Positions 1-8,521 of a stretch of DNA of 64,000 nt are shown here, in pieces (the stretch's first letter is position 1; each line of letters begins with the position of its first letter). The stretch is from Micromonospora sp. WMMD1082 (GTDB lineage Bacteria; Actinomycetota; Actinomycetes; Mycobacteriales; Micromonosporaceae), in NCBI RefSeq assembly GCF_029626175.1, contig NZ_JARUBM010000002.1:1736001-1800000 (forward strand). The letters are read 5' to 3'. Under the pieces are notes generated by a model, which saw only the letters and a program-made list of their open reading frames with translations, was not told the origin of the DNA and searched no databases. Position numbers and translations under genes: made by a program.

Positions 1-256
1 AGGCGCCGCCGGGCGAGCCCAGGTCCTCGAAGAACTCGTAGTTGGCGCCGGTGTAGTCCTTCCACTGCTCCGGGACGTCGTCCTCGTAGAAGATCGCCTC
101 TACCGGGCAGACGGGCTCACAGGCACCACAGTCGACGCACTCGTCGGGGTGGATGTAGAGCATCCGGTTGCCCTCGTAAATGCAGTCGACCGGGCATTCC
201 TCGATGCATGCCTTGTCGAGCACATCCACGCACGGCTCGGCGATGATGTAGGTCAC
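1..256 (-). CDS. fdxA: 7Fe ferredoxin FdxA (3' end outside window)
   Basis: Soluble low-potential electron carrier. The 85 visible residues carry the full 7Fe cysteine pattern: C9, C17 and C50 fit the [3Fe-4S] cluster, and C21, C40, C43 and C46 fit the [4Fe-4S] cluster, the spacing known from Azotobacter ferredoxin I. The GTG start is chosen because a GGAGGAG ribosome site lies about 7 nt upstream and the translation begins VTYIIAEPC, the usual start of this family. The C-terminus is lost at the window edge, where about 20 more residues are expected. It is transcribed divergently from the acetyltransferase gene. The electron partners cannot be told from this window. Confidence 0.95.
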   Translation of the reverse strand, partial: MTYIIAEPCVDVLDKACIEECPVDCIYEGNRMLYIHPDECVDCGACEPVCPVEAIFYEDDVPEQWKDYTGANYEFFEDLGSPGGA

Positions 257-308
257 CGGTCTTCTCCTCCGCAAGACACGCCGCGATCACCCGCGACGGT
301 ATAGAGCC

Positions 309-314
309 TAGTAT
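309..314 (+). promoter_or_regulatory. -10 box TAGTAT before the GNAT gene
   Basis: TAGTAT matches the actinobacterial TANNNT -10 element. It lies 22 nt before the GTG start, with a strong ribosome site (GGGGAGGAGG, 321-330) in between, so the transcript would have a short leader. Confidence 0.45.
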
Positions 315-336
315 CTCGTCGGGGAGGAGGTCGATC

Positions 337-1329
337 GTGCTCCGAGAGCAGGACGTGGGACACCGGATCGTGGTCCGACGCCGCGTCGGCGTACGCGGTG
401 GCCGGCCGGTCTACTCCGACGCCCTCGGCGAGCTGGTCGAGCTGACCGAGACGCATCTGACGTTGACCACCCGTCAGGGGCGGCTGCACGTGCCGATGGC
501 CGACGTGCACCGGGCCAAGCGGGTTCCCGCGACCCGCCGCCCGACCGCCGCCGCAGTGGTCGAGCTGGAACTCGCCGCCGACGAGGCCTGGCCGGCGCTC
601 ACCCGGGACCGGCTCGGTGACTGGCTGCTGCGCGCGGCCGGCGGCTGGACCGGCCGGGCCAACTCGGCGCTGCCGGTGGGTGATCCGGACCGGCCGCTGC
701 CGGCCGCGCTGGACGCGGTCGAACGCTGGTACGCCGGGCAGGGTCAGCCGGCGCTGGTCAACACGCCGCTGCCGCTCGCCGCGCCGGTCGGCGCCGAACT
801 CGACCGGAGAGGCTGGGACACCCGCCCGCCGGTGCTGGTGCAGACAGCCCCGCTCGCCGCCCTCACACCGCCCACCCCGGCGGGTGCCGTGCTCGACCCG
901 GCGGGTGCCGTGATGGAGCTGGCCGGTGCCGTGATCGAGCTGGCGGGTGCGCCGACGGACGACTGGCTCGCGGTGGCGGCCGGGCGCAAGGGCGGTCTGC
1001 CGGACGCCGCCCGGCACGTGCTCACCGCCGTCGACCAGATCCGCTTCGCCCACGTGTACGACGCTGGCACGCTGGTGGCGATCGGCCGGGGCACGGTCAC
1101 CGGGCAGGGCCGCTGGCTGGGGCTGTGCCTGATCGAGGTGCTGCCCGCCGCCCGCCGCCGTGGCCTGGCCGCCGGCCTGATCGGCGCGCTCGCGCAGTGG
1201 GCCGGCTCGGCGGGGGCGACCGACGCCTTTCTCCAGGTCGAGCAGCGCAACGGGCCGGCGGTCGCGCTCTACCGGAAGCTGGGCTTCACCACGCACCACA
1301 CGTACCGGACCCGCGTCGCGCCGCACTGA
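337..1329 (+). CDS. GNAT family N-acetyltransferase
   Basis: Predicted acetyl-CoA-dependent N-acetyltransferase of unknown substrate, cytoplasmic, 330 aa. The C-terminal GNAT fold is recognisable by the acetyl-CoA loop RRRGLAAGL near residues 273-281 and the LYRKLGF segment near 311-317. Residues 1-60 resemble a small beta-barrel-like N-terminal region (HRIVVRRRVG...) seen in actinobacterial relatives encoded next to fdxA. A linker of four heptapeptides of the form AGAVxEL (bases 880-963) separates the halves and is probably flexible. The GTG start follows GGGGAGGAGG by 6 nt. The gene is divergent from fdxA. Family assignment is firm; substrate is unknown. Confidence 0.85.
   Translation: MLREQDVGHRIVVRRRVGVRGGRPVYSDALGELVELTETHLTLTTRQGRLHVPMADVHRAKRVPATRRPTAAAVVELELAADEAWPALTRDRLGDWLLRAAGGWTGRANSALPVGDPDRPLPAALDAVERWYAGQGQPALVNTPLPLAAPVGAELDRRGWDTRPPVLVQTAPLAALTPPTPAGAVLDPAGAVMELAGAVIELAGAPTDDWLAVAAGRKGGLPDAARHVLTAVDQIRFAHVYDAGTLVAIGRGTVTGQGRWLGLCLIEVLPAARRRGLAAGLIGALAQWAGSAGATDAFLQVEQRNGPAVALYRKLGFTTHHTYRTRVAPH
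880..963 (+). repeat. 21-nt tandem repeat (4 units) inside the GNAT gene
   Basis: Four consecutive 21-nt units beginning GCGGGTGCCGTG encode AGAVLDP, AGAVMEL, AGAVIEL and AGAPTDD. The units are imperfect and in frame, so a gain or loss would change linker length without breaking the protein. Confidence 0.8.
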
Positions 1330-1353
1330 CCGGCGCGGCCCGCCCGGCGACGG

Positions 1354-1818
1354 TCAACGGCGGACGATCCGGCGGGGTTTGGCCGCGCTGGTCTCCGCGT
1401 ACCGCTTGAGGCTCTGCGAACGGTGGTCCCGGCCGAGCGCGGTCAGCAGCAGGTAACCGAGCATCGTCCCGGCGGTGGTCGCCACGAGATAGAGCCCGAT
1501 CTGCGCGAAGAACGTGTTGCCACCACCGGCGAACGGGTTGTTGCCGACCAGCAGCGGCCCGATCAGCACGGTCAGGCCGAGCGCGATGCCGATCGCGGTG
1601 GCCACCTCACCGGCCCAGCGGGCCAGCGGGCGCCGCCGACCCCAGACGAAGGCGACCCCGGCCAGGACCAGACCGATCACCACGAACATCCCGAGCGACA
1701 CCCGGTCGGCGACGGTGTCGTCGCCGTCGAAACCGAACCGGATGACCAGCCGGGCCACCACGTTGACCGCGAACAGTGCGATCGCGAGCACGCCGACCGC
1801 ACGCCACCGCTGCCCCAT
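1354..1818 (-). CDS. four-helix membrane protein, unknown function
   Basis: 154-aa integral membrane protein not assigned to a named family. Four hydrophobic segments are visible near residues 7-27, 42-60, 69-95 and 104-126. The C-terminal tail is basic (KRYAETSAAKPRRIVRR) and probably cytoplasmic. The ATG start is preceded by GGGAGGCAGGTAG. It lies tail-to-tail with the GNAT gene and downstream of another small membrane protein and mshB on the same strand, so it may be the last gene of an mshB transcript. No catalytic motif is visible. Confidence 0.75.
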   Translation of the reverse strand: MGQRWRAVGVLAIALFAVNVVARLVIRFGFDGDDTVADRVSLGMFVVIGLVLAGVAFVWGRRRPLARWAGEVATAIGIALGLTVLIGPLLVGNNPFAGGGNTFFAQIGLYLVATTAGTMLGYLLLTALGRDHRSQSLKRYAETSAAKPRRIVRR

Positions 1819-1897
1819 CTACCTGCCTCCCGCCGTACCGCCCGCCCCGATGGCGAGCCTCCTGGCAGGAATATCTACCACCTGTTGCTGAGCGCCG

Positions 1898-2344
1898 TCA
1901 GTACCGGCCGGGAGCCGGGGCGAGGATCGACCGGAACGCCATCACGGCGAAGGTCATCGCGCCGGCCACCACCAGGATGAGCCCGACCCAGTTGCCCACC
2001 AGCAGCACGTCGCCCTCGCTGGTCCGGTCGGCGGCGGCCACCATGATCACCACCCACGGCAGCGCCGGCAGCGCCACCGCCCAGCGGCGGCCGACCGTCT
2101 CCACGACGAACCAGCTCAGCGCGATGTTCGCGACCACGGCCACGAGCACCGCCACGCCGACCAGATGACCGCCGATCCGCAGCGGGGCGAGCAGCAGTTC
2201 CAGCACCGCGGTCGCCACCGCGGCAACGACCGCGACCGCCCCGCCGGCCGCCCGCAGACCGATGTCCACGGGCCGCCGCAGCCGGCTGGGCCGGGGCGGC
2301 TCCTGCTCCTGCGGGGCGACCGACATCGCGGCGGGCAGGGTCAC
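1898..2344 (-). CDS. small membrane protein downstream of mshB
   Basis: 148-aa protein with about four membrane segments (near 28-50, 56-76, 86-105 and 115-137) and a proline-rich cytoplasmic N-terminus. The GTG start overlaps the mshB stop codon (GTGA), which implies translational coupling to mshB. An ATG six codons later (2326) is an alternative start. Function is unknown. Conservation of the pair next to mshB would suggest a link to thiol metabolism, but nothing in the sequence itself shows this. Confidence 0.7.
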   Translation of the reverse strand: MTLPAAMSVAPQEQEPPRPSRLRRPVDIGLRAAGGAVAVVAAVATAVLELLLAPLRIGGHLVGVAVLVAVVANIALSWFVVETVGRRWAVALPALPWVVIMVAAADRTSEGDVLLVGNWVGLILVVAGAMTFAVMAFRSILAPAPGRY

Positions 2345-3273
2345 CGGTGACCGGCCGACGCGACCGGTGTGCGGTCCGGGCCGCCGACGTCCGGCCCGGC
2401 GGCGACGTCCAGCCCGGCGAACAGGTCCGACTCCCAGCCGTACCGGCCGCGGCCCGGCCCCTTCTCCCCCACCGCGAGGGTGAAGTACTCCACCCCCATG
2501 AACTCGGCGCCGAAGTTGCCGGCGATCGAGTAGAGCCAGGAGGTGGCCGGGATCTGGGTGGCGTGGGCGCGCATCGCCGCCTCCTTCGCGGCGTGCTGAT
2601 CCGTGGCGTCGATGCGCGCCGCGATCTGCTCGTCCGCCGTGCAGAAGGGCAGCTCGGTGGCGTCGGCGATACCGGCGAAGGGATTGTCCGACGCGTCCGC
2701 GAAGTGCGTCATGCCCGCTTCCAGCACGCTGCGCGGCATCGCCGTCCAGTAGACCTTCGCCGGGGCGAGGCCCTCGGCGGCGGCCAGGTCGACCGCCCGC
2801 ATCGCCACCCGGTGCGCCTGGATGTGGTCGGGGTGACCGTAGAAGCCGTTGCCGTCGTACGTGATCACCACCTGCGGGCGTACTTCCCGGATGATGTCCA
2901 GCAGGTGCCCGGCGGCCTCGTCCAGGTCGGCGCGCCAGAACGCGCGGGGGTGGTCGTTGGTGGCCAGGCCCATCATGCCCGAGTCGCGGTAGCGGCCGGC
3001 CCCACCGAGGAAGCGGTGGTCGGTGACGCCCAGTTCCGCGCAGGCGGCCGCCAGCTCGGCGATCCGGTACCCACCGAGCTGGTCGGCCTCGGCCGCGGCG
3101 AGCCCGGCCAGCTCCGGCACGTGGATCTCACCCTCCTCGCCCAGCGTGCAGGTCACCAGCGTCACGTGGGCACCCGTGGCCGCGTAGTGGGCCATCGTCG
3201 AGCCGGTGCCGATCGACTCGTCGTCGGGGTGTGCGTGGACCAGCAGGAGGCGGCGGTCAGGCAGCGTCGTCAC
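2341..3273 (-). CDS. mshB: GlcNAc-Ins deacetylase MshB (mycothiol biosynthesis)
   Basis: Zinc-dependent deacetylase that converts GlcNAc-Ins to GlcN-Ins, the second committed step in making mycothiol, the main thiol of actinobacteria. The 310-aa protein has the LmbE/PIG-L zinc motif HAHPDDE (H15, D18) and the later ligand in GHPDH. Length matches the family. The chosen GTG start sits 7 nt after a TAGAGT box, a leaderless arrangement, and leaves nine residues before the first beta strand as in M. tuberculosis MshB. A longer reading frame reaching 3336 lacks support. The next gene overlaps by GTGA. It is divergent from the S9 peptidase gene. Confidence 0.93.
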   Translation of the reverse strand: MTTLPDRRLLLVHAHPDDESIGTGSTMAHYAATGAHVTLVTCTLGEEGEIHVPELAGLAAAEADQLGGYRIAELAAACAELGVTDHRFLGGAGRYRDSGMMGLATNDHPRAFWRADLDEAAGHLLDIIREVRPQVVITYDGNGFYGHPDHIQAHRVAMRAVDLAAAEGLAPAKVYWTAMPRSVLEAGMTHFADASDNPFAGIADATELPFCTADEQIAARIDATDQHAAKEAAMRAHATQIPATSWLYSIAGNFGAEFMGVEYFTLAVGEKGPGRGRYGWESDLFAGLDVAAGPDVGGPDRTPVASAGHR

Positions 3274-3280
3274 GACGGTC

Positions 3281-3286
3281 ACTCTA
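3281..3286 (-). promoter_or_regulatory. -10 box TAGAGT, leaderless mshB
   Basis: Read on the minus strand, TAGAGT lies 7 nt before the mshB GTG. That places the transcript start at or next to the start codon, and no ribosome site is present. Confidence 0.5.
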
Positions 3287-3355
3287 ACCGGCGGTTCTGT
3301 CCCGCCGGCCCCGACGCGTCCGCGCAGGTCGGTCACATCGCGCTCGGTACCGGCC

Positions 3356-3361
3356 TACGAT
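3356..3361 (+). promoter_or_regulatory. -10 box TACGAT, leaderless S9 peptidase
   Basis: TACGAT ends 7 nt before the GTG start of the peptidase gene and no Shine-Dalgarno sequence is visible, so the mRNA is probably leaderless. Confidence 0.5.
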
Positions 3362-3368
3362 CTGGCCT

Positions 3369-5516
3369 GTGGACTTTCCCGAGCTGGCCGCCCGCACCCG
3401 CAGGTTCAGCCACGGGGCGCCGCGCGCAGTATCGGTGGCCGGCGACGGCACCCGGGTGATCTTCCTACGCTCGGCCGGGCCGCAGGACCCGGCCGACGCG
3501 CTCTGGCTGCTGGACGTGGCGACCGGCGAGGAGCGGCTGGTGGCCGATCCGGCCACCCTGCTCGGCGCGGACGCCGACCCCGACGCGTTGAGCCCGGGGG
3601 AACGCGCCCGCCGCGAGCGCCTGCGGCTGAGCGCCTCCGGCATCGGCTCGTACGCCCTGGACGGCACCGGGCGGATCGCGCTGTTCGCGCTGGCCGGCCG
3701 GCTCTTCCGGGCCGACCTGGTGCACGGCGACGTGATCGAGGTGCCCGCCGTCGGCCCGGTGCTCGACCCCCGGCCGGATCCGGGCGGTCACCGGCTGGCC
3801 TACGTGACCGACGCCGCCGAGGGGGTACGCCGGGGCGAACTGCGGGTGATCGACGCCGACGGTGCCGACAGCATCCTGGCCGGCGAGGACTCCGGGGTGG
3901 TCTGGGGGCTGGCCGAGCACATCGCGGCGGAGGAGTTCGGGCGGCACCGTGGCTACTGGTGGGCGCCCGACGGCCGGTCGGTGCTGGCCGCCCGGGTCGA
4001 CGAGTCCCGGCTGCCCCGCTGGCACCTGCACGATCCGGCACAGCCGACGGAGCCGCCGGCCAGCGTCGCGTACCCGGTGGCCGGTGGCCCGAACGCCGAG
4101 GTCAGCCTGCACCTGCTCGACCTCGACGGTGGCTGGGTCGACGTGCACTGGGACCGGGAGACGTACCCGTACCTGACCGCGGTGCACTGGGGCGAGGGCG
4201 CCCCGCTGATCACCGTGCTGCGCCGCTCGCAGCAGCACGGGCTGGTGCTCGCGGTCGACCCGCGTACCGGGGAGACCCAGGTGCACGCCGAGCTGGCCGA
4301 CCCCCGCTGGGTCGAGCCGATCCCGGGCACCCCCGCCCACCTGCCCGACGGGCGGGTGCTGGTCGGTGGCGAGCTGGCCCACGACGGGTACGACGCCCGC
4401 TGTCTCTTCGCCGACGGCACGCTGCTCACCCCGCCCTCGCTGTACGTACGCCGGGTGGTCGGCCGGCTGGCCGCCGGCACCGGCCCGGCGGACCTGCTGG
4501 TGGAGGCGAGCGACGGCGAGCCGAGCGAGCAGCACCTGTTCCGGGTCCGCACCAGCATCGGCGGCGGGGTCGACGCCCGCCGGCTGACCACCGACGCCGG
4601 CTGGCACGTCGCCGCGGTCGGCGGCGACGTGCTGGTCGTCGGCAGCGCCTCGCTGGACCACGCGGGCACCCGGTGGACGGTGCGGCAGGGCGACCGCGAG
4701 GTGGGGACGCTGCGGTCGCTGGCCGCGACGCCGGGCTACGCCCCGCTGCCGCTGCTGGAGCGGGTGACCGACCGGCGGCTCCCCTCGGCGGTGCTCTACC
4801 CGGACAACCACGTCAGCGGCCGGCGACTGCCGGTGCTGCTGGACGTCTACGGCGGGCCGGGGCACCAGGAGGTGGTCGCCGCGCGGGCGGCCTGGCTGGA
4901 GCGGCAGTGGTGGGCCGACGCCGGCTTCGCGGTGGTGGTGACCGACAACCGGGGCACACCGGGCATCGCCCCGTCGTACGAGAAGGCCATCCACCGGCGG
5001 GTGGCCGACGTGATCCTGCTCGACCAGGTGGAGGCGCTCACCGCGCTGGCCGACAAGCACCCGGACCTGGACCTGGGGCGGGTCGCGGTGCGGGGCTGGT
5101 CGTTCGGCGGCTGGCTGGCCGGCCTGGCGGTGCTGCGCCACCCGGAGCTGTTCCGGTGCGGGATCGCCGGGGCGCCGGTCACCGACTGGGCCCTGTACGA
5201 CACCGCGTACACCGAGCGTTACCTGGGACTGCCCGCCGACGGCGAGGACGTGTACGCACACCACTCGCTGGTGGAGCTGGCCGCCGAGCCGGTCACCGAC
5301 CCGGCGCAGGCCCGGCCGCTGCTGCTGATCCACGGCATGGTCGACGACAACGTGGTGGCGGCGCACACGCTCCGGCTGTCGGCGGCGCTGCTGGCCACCG
5401 GTCGGCCGCACTCGGTGCTGCCCCTGACCGGCGCCACCCACATGGCGGCCGGTGGCCTCGCCGAACGCCTCCTCCGCCTGGAACTCGACTACCTCCGCAC
5501 CCACCTTGAGCTGTGA
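3369..5516 (+). CDS. S9 family peptidase (dipeptidyl peptidase IV-like)
   Basis: 715-aa serine peptidase of the prolyl oligopeptidase clan. The N-terminal two thirds form a beta-propeller of the DPP IV type (DPPIV_N region, residues about 80-430). The C-terminal alpha/beta-hydrolase has the nucleophile in GWSFGG (S578), the acid in HGMVDDNV (D659) and the base in GATHMA (H691), in the correct order. No signal peptide is seen, so it probably works in the cytoplasm on short peptides, possibly those brought in by the neighbouring oligopeptide importer. The GTG start is supported by a -10 box 7 nt upstream. A strong hairpin follows the stop codon. Confidence 0.92.
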   Translation: MDFPELAARTRRFSHGAPRAVSVAGDGTRVIFLRSAGPQDPADALWLLDVATGEERLVADPATLLGADADPDALSPGERARRERLRLSASGIGSYALDGTGRIALFALAGRLFRADLVHGDVIEVPAVGPVLDPRPDPGGHRLAYVTDAAEGVRRGELRVIDADGADSILAGEDSGVVWGLAEHIAAEEFGRHRGYWWAPDGRSVLAARVDESRLPRWHLHDPAQPTEPPASVAYPVAGGPNAEVSLHLLDLDGGWVDVHWDRETYPYLTAVHWGEGAPLITVLRRSQQHGLVLAVDPRTGETQVHAELADPRWVEPIPGTPAHLPDGRVLVGGELAHDGYDARCLFADGTLLTPPSLYVRRVVGRLAAGTGPADLLVEASDGEPSEQHLFRVRTSIGGGVDARRLTTDAGWHVAAVGGDVLVVGSASLDHAGTRWTVRQGDREVGTLRSLAATPGYAPLPLLERVTDRRLPSAVLYPDNHVSGRRLPVLLDVYGGPGHQEVVAARAAWLERQWWADAGFAVVVTDNRGTPGIAPSYEKAIHRRVADVILLDQVEALTALADKHPDLDLGRVAVRGWSFGGWLAGLAVLRHPELFRCGIAGAPVTDWALYDTAYTERYLGLPADGEDVYAHHSLVELAAEPVTDPAQARPLLLIHGMVDDNVVAAHTLRLSAALLATGRPHSVLPLTGATHMAAGGLAERLLRLELDYLRTHLEL

Positions 5517-5517
5517 A

Positions 5518-5550
5518 AGGAGGGGCCCCTGTTGAACAGGGGCCCCTCCT
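5518..5550. terminator. bidirectional GC hairpin terminator
   Basis: Perfect 16-bp stem AGGAGGGGCCCCTGTT paired with AACAGGGGCCCCTCCT across a 1-nt centre. It sits between the converging peptidase and binding-protein genes and serves both strands. The hairpin at 31762-31808 resembles it. Confidence 0.85.
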
Positions 5551-5556
5551 CCCACG

Positions 5557-7299
5557 TCAGGGCCGGACGTGGGCGTTGACGAAGGAGGGGTAACCGAAGA
5601 CGCTGGAGACGAAGACCCCGCCGACCTTGGAGCCGTGCACCAGGTAGGCCACGTCGACGTAGAGCGGCACCACCGGGGCGTGCTCCTTCATGATCCGCTC
5701 ATCGAGCTTCGCCCACTCCGCGCCCTGCTCGGCCGGGGACAGGGCGAGGATCCGGTCGAACTCGGCGTTGATCGTGGGGTCGTTGAAGTACGACTGGTTG
5801 CTGTTGCCCTCGGCCCTGATGGTGCGGCCGTCGTAGAGCACCGGCAGGATCGACGCTCCGCTGGGCCAGTCGGCGGCCCAGGAGCCGAGGTAGAGGTCCC
5901 AGGGGTTGTCCTTCTTCTTGATCTCGTCGAGCTTGGCGTCGTCCGGGATGTTCCGGATAGTGATCTTGAATCCGGCGCGCTCCAGGTTGCCCTTGAGCTG
6001 CGTGGCCACCTGCTGCTCCACCGAGCTGTCGGCGGCGCCGAGGACCAGCTCGGGGGTCTGCCCGCCGAGCAGCTCCCGCGCCTTCTCCGGGTCACCGTCC
6101 GGCCCCGCCGGGTACGCCTCGTACGCCTGGTGGCCAATGGTGGCCGGGGGCATCAGCGTGGTCATCGGCGCGGCGACGTTCGGCCCGCCGAGCACCTTGA
6201 CCAGGCCGTCCCGGTCGATGGCGTGGTTCAGTGCCTGACGCACCCGCAGGTCGGTGACCCGCTGGTTGTTGATGACGAGCTGGTTCGCGCTGGGCGTCGG
6301 GGAGAGGATCGTCCGGGAGCGCAGTGCCGCGTCGCCCGTGACCCGGGCCACCAGCGAGGCGGGCACGTAGTTCCACGACAGGGCGCTCTGGTCGGCGCCG
6401 TTGTCGGCGATCACCCGGTTGGCCGCCGCGTCCGGGGTCGGACCGAAGCTCCACACGAACCGGTCCGGATACTGGTGGCGTACCGGGTCGGTGTTCGCGT
6501 CCCAGTGCTCGTTGCGCTCCATCACGATCTCGACGCCCGCCTGGAACCGGGTGACCCTGTACGGCCCGGACGAGAAGGGCGCGTTGCCGAGGTTGAGCCC
6601 GGTGTCCCGGTCGGGCGGCAGCGGGGCGGTGGCCGGCAGCGACGCCGCGAACGGCAGGTCGCACCGGGGCGTGACGAACTCGAACCGCAGCGTCCGGTCG
6701 TCGGGGGTGGTCAGGCCCTGCGGCAGGCTGTCCCGGTTGAGCTTGAAGTCCCACCTGGTGTCGAACTGCGGCGTGTCGGCCAGCCATTCCTGCAGGTAGG
6801 TGGGGCCACCGGCGAGGTCCGGGTCGAAGGACCGGGCGATGCCGTACGCGATCTCCTTCGAGGTGATCGGCCGACCGTCCTCGAACTTGACCCCCTCCTT
6901 GATCGTGAACTCCCAGACCTTGCAGTCGCCGTTGACGTTGCGGCCCGGCGTCTCGGCGAGGTCACCGACCAGGACCAGGTTTCCCTGGCCGTCGTCCTTC
7001 CAGGTGGTGAGGTAGCGCGCGAACAGCGGCGCGGCCATCAGGCCGGCGAAGGAGTACGTCCGCTGCGGGTCCAGGTGGGAGATGGGGGTTTCCCGGAGGA
7101 TGGTGAAGGTCCCGCCGGGCTGCGCTCCCGCCACCTCGGGCGCCGGGCCCATCGACTCCTTCGGGTCGGTGGCGATGGCTCCGGTCTGCTGCCGGCCGGT
7201 GTCCACGGTGGAACCCTCGCCGGTGTTCTCCGTACAGGCGCCGAGGGCCACCACCAGTGCGATAGCACCACCCGCCGCAACCGTCACACGTGGTCGCAT
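5557..7299 (-). CDS. oligopeptide ABC importer, substrate-binding lipoprotein
   Basis: 580-aa family-5 extracellular solute-binding protein. The N-terminal signal ends in a lipobox (ALGAC, acylated C22), so it is anchored outside the membrane. It then has the SBP_bac_5 fold, including the stretch FTIKEGVKFEDGRPITSKE typical of the family. It captures peptides for the permease pair encoded upstream. The ATG start follows GGAGGAGGT. It is last in its operon and is separated from the permease gene by 169 bp with a GC hairpin and then an AT-rich stretch, so it may have its own promoter. Peptide specificity is unknown. Confidence 0.92.
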   Translation of the reverse strand: MRPRVTVAAGGAIALVVALGACTENTGEGSTVDTGRQQTGAIATDPKESMGPAPEVAGAQPGGTFTILRETPISHLDPQRTYSFAGLMAAPLFARYLTTWKDDGQGNLVLVGDLAETPGRNVNGDCKVWEFTIKEGVKFEDGRPITSKEIAYGIARSFDPDLAGGPTYLQEWLADTPQFDTRWDFKLNRDSLPQGLTTPDDRTLRFEFVTPRCDLPFAASLPATAPLPPDRDTGLNLGNAPFSSGPYRVTRFQAGVEIVMERNEHWDANTDPVRHQYPDRFVWSFGPTPDAAANRVIADNGADQSALSWNYVPASLVARVTGDAALRSRTILSPTPSANQLVINNQRVTDLRVRQALNHAIDRDGLVKVLGGPNVAAPMTTLMPPATIGHQAYEAYPAGPDGDPEKARELLGGQTPELVLGAADSSVEQQVATQLKGNLERAGFKITIRNIPDDAKLDEIKKKDNPWDLYLGSWAADWPSGASILPVLYDGRTIRAEGNSNQSYFNDPTINAEFDRILALSPAEQGAEWAKLDERIMKEHAPVVPLYVDVAYLVHGSKVGGVFVSSVFGYPSFVNAHVRP

Positions 7300-7468
7300 C
7301 TGCTACCTCCTCCACCCGAGATGCCGCCGGCCGGACACCGACGTCCTGAGGATCGTAAAGAAGAAATCCTTCAATCTTTGTAACAATCATCGATAAATTC
7401 CGCCACACAGTTTCCGTGCTCGGCGCGGCGGCCGGCCGGCACCGAGCCTGCCGGCCGGCGCGCCCGCG
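7300..7468 (-). promoter_or_regulatory. spacer with hairpin and AT-rich promoter-like stretch before the binding protein
   Basis: Read in the gene direction, this gap first has a GC hairpin built on repeated GCCGGCCGGC (about 7428-7462) after the permease stop. It then has an unusually AT-rich run (about 7347-7401) containing TTGTTACAAAG and TTTACGAT, and ends at the GGAGGAGGT ribosome site. This suggests partial termination plus a separate promoter that raises binding-protein output. No experiment is implied. Confidence 0.45.
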
Positions 7469-8455
7469 TCAGCCCAGCCGGACCCGCGGGTCGACCGCCG
7501 CGTAGAGCAGGTCCACCAGCACGTTCGCCAGGACCACGAAGACCGCCGCGACCAGCACGGTGGCCATGATGGTCGGTAGGTCGCCGGCGCGTACCGCGTC
7601 GACGGCCGTGCGGCCGAGTCCCTGGATGCCGAAGGTCGTCTCGGTGATCACCGTGCCGCCGAGCGCCGCGCCGACGTCCAGGCCGGCGACGGTGATCACC
7701 GGGGTGATCGCCGCGCGCAGCGCGTGCCGGCCGTACACCGCCGACCGGGGCAGCCCCTTCGCCCGCGCGGTACGCACGAAGTCCTCGCTCAGCGTCTCCA
7801 GCATCTGCGCCCGGAACAGCCGGGCGTAGATCGCGGAGAACAGGAACGCCAGCGAGAACCAGGCGAGCACCAGCCCGCTGGCCCAGCGCAACGGATCGTC
7901 GAACAGCGACGTGTAGCCGGGCACCGGCAGCCAGCGCAGCGTGTAGACGAAGACCAGCAGCAGCACCGCGCCGACGAAGTACAGCTGCAACGAGGCGCCG
8001 GTGAGCGAGAAGCCGATCGCCGCCCGGTCGACCCAGGAGCCCCGGCGCAGCGCGGAGAGCATGCCCAGCCCCACACCGAGCAGCAGCCACAGGATCGCCG
8101 CGGGGATGACGATGCTCAGCGTCACCGGCAGCACCCGGGCGAGGGTGTCGGTGACCGCCTCGTTGTTCACGTACGACCAGCCCAGGCAGGGCGCGTCGCA
8201 GCGCCCGCCCTGGGCGCTGCCCAGGTCCCGGCCGGTGACGATGCCCTTCATGTAGCCCGCGTACTGGCTGACCAGCGGATCACGCAGACCCAGTTCCTGG
8301 CGCACCCGCTCCAGCCGCTCGGGGTTGCAGTTCTTCGGGCACATGCCGCTGACCGGGTCGCGGGGCAGCGCGAAGAACATCAGGAAGGTCAGCACGCTCA
8401 CCGCGAAGAGGGTGAGCACCGCCGACAGCGCCCGCCGGACCAGGAAACGCGCCAT
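7469..8455 (-). CDS. oligopeptide ABC importer permease, DppB type
   Basis: 328-aa inner-membrane permease with an N-terminal anchor helix (residues about 8-28) followed by a BPD_transp_1 domain of five more helices. The EAA-like coupling loop is visible in FVRTARAKGLPRSAVYGRHA, which docks on the ATPases. A periplasmic loop with CPKNC and a second cysteine (RCDAPC) lies between helices 1 and 2. It pairs with the DppC-type permease encoded just upstream. Length and layout are normal for the family. Confidence 0.93.
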   Translation of the reverse strand: MARFLVRRALSAVLTLFAVSVLTFLMFFALPRDPVSGMCPKNCNPERLERVRQELGLRDPLVSQYAGYMKGIVTGRDLGSAQGGRCDAPCLGWSYVNNEAVTDTLARVLPVTLSIVIPAAILWLLLGVGLGMLSALRRGSWVDRAAIGFSLTGASLQLYFVGAVLLLVFVYTLRWLPVPGYTSLFDDPLRWASGLVLAWFSLAFLFSAIYARLFRAQMLETLSEDFVRTARAKGLPRSAVYGRHALRAAITPVITVAGLDVGAALGGTVITETTFGIQGLGRTAVDAVRAGDLPTIMATVLVAAVFVVLANVLVDLLYAAVDPRVRLG

Positions 8456-8521
8456 CAGGGCCTCCCTTCATTCGCGACTGCGGGGCTCCGCTGCGCCGCA
8501 CTCCTCGCGCTCATCGGACTC

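Noticed and set aside
3465..5555. Very long antisense open frames over real genes (for example opposite the S9 peptidase, valS and the ABC exporters)
   Set aside because: They are GC-skew shadows with Arg/Pro/Ala-rich products and no motifs. The opposite strand carries complete enzymes.
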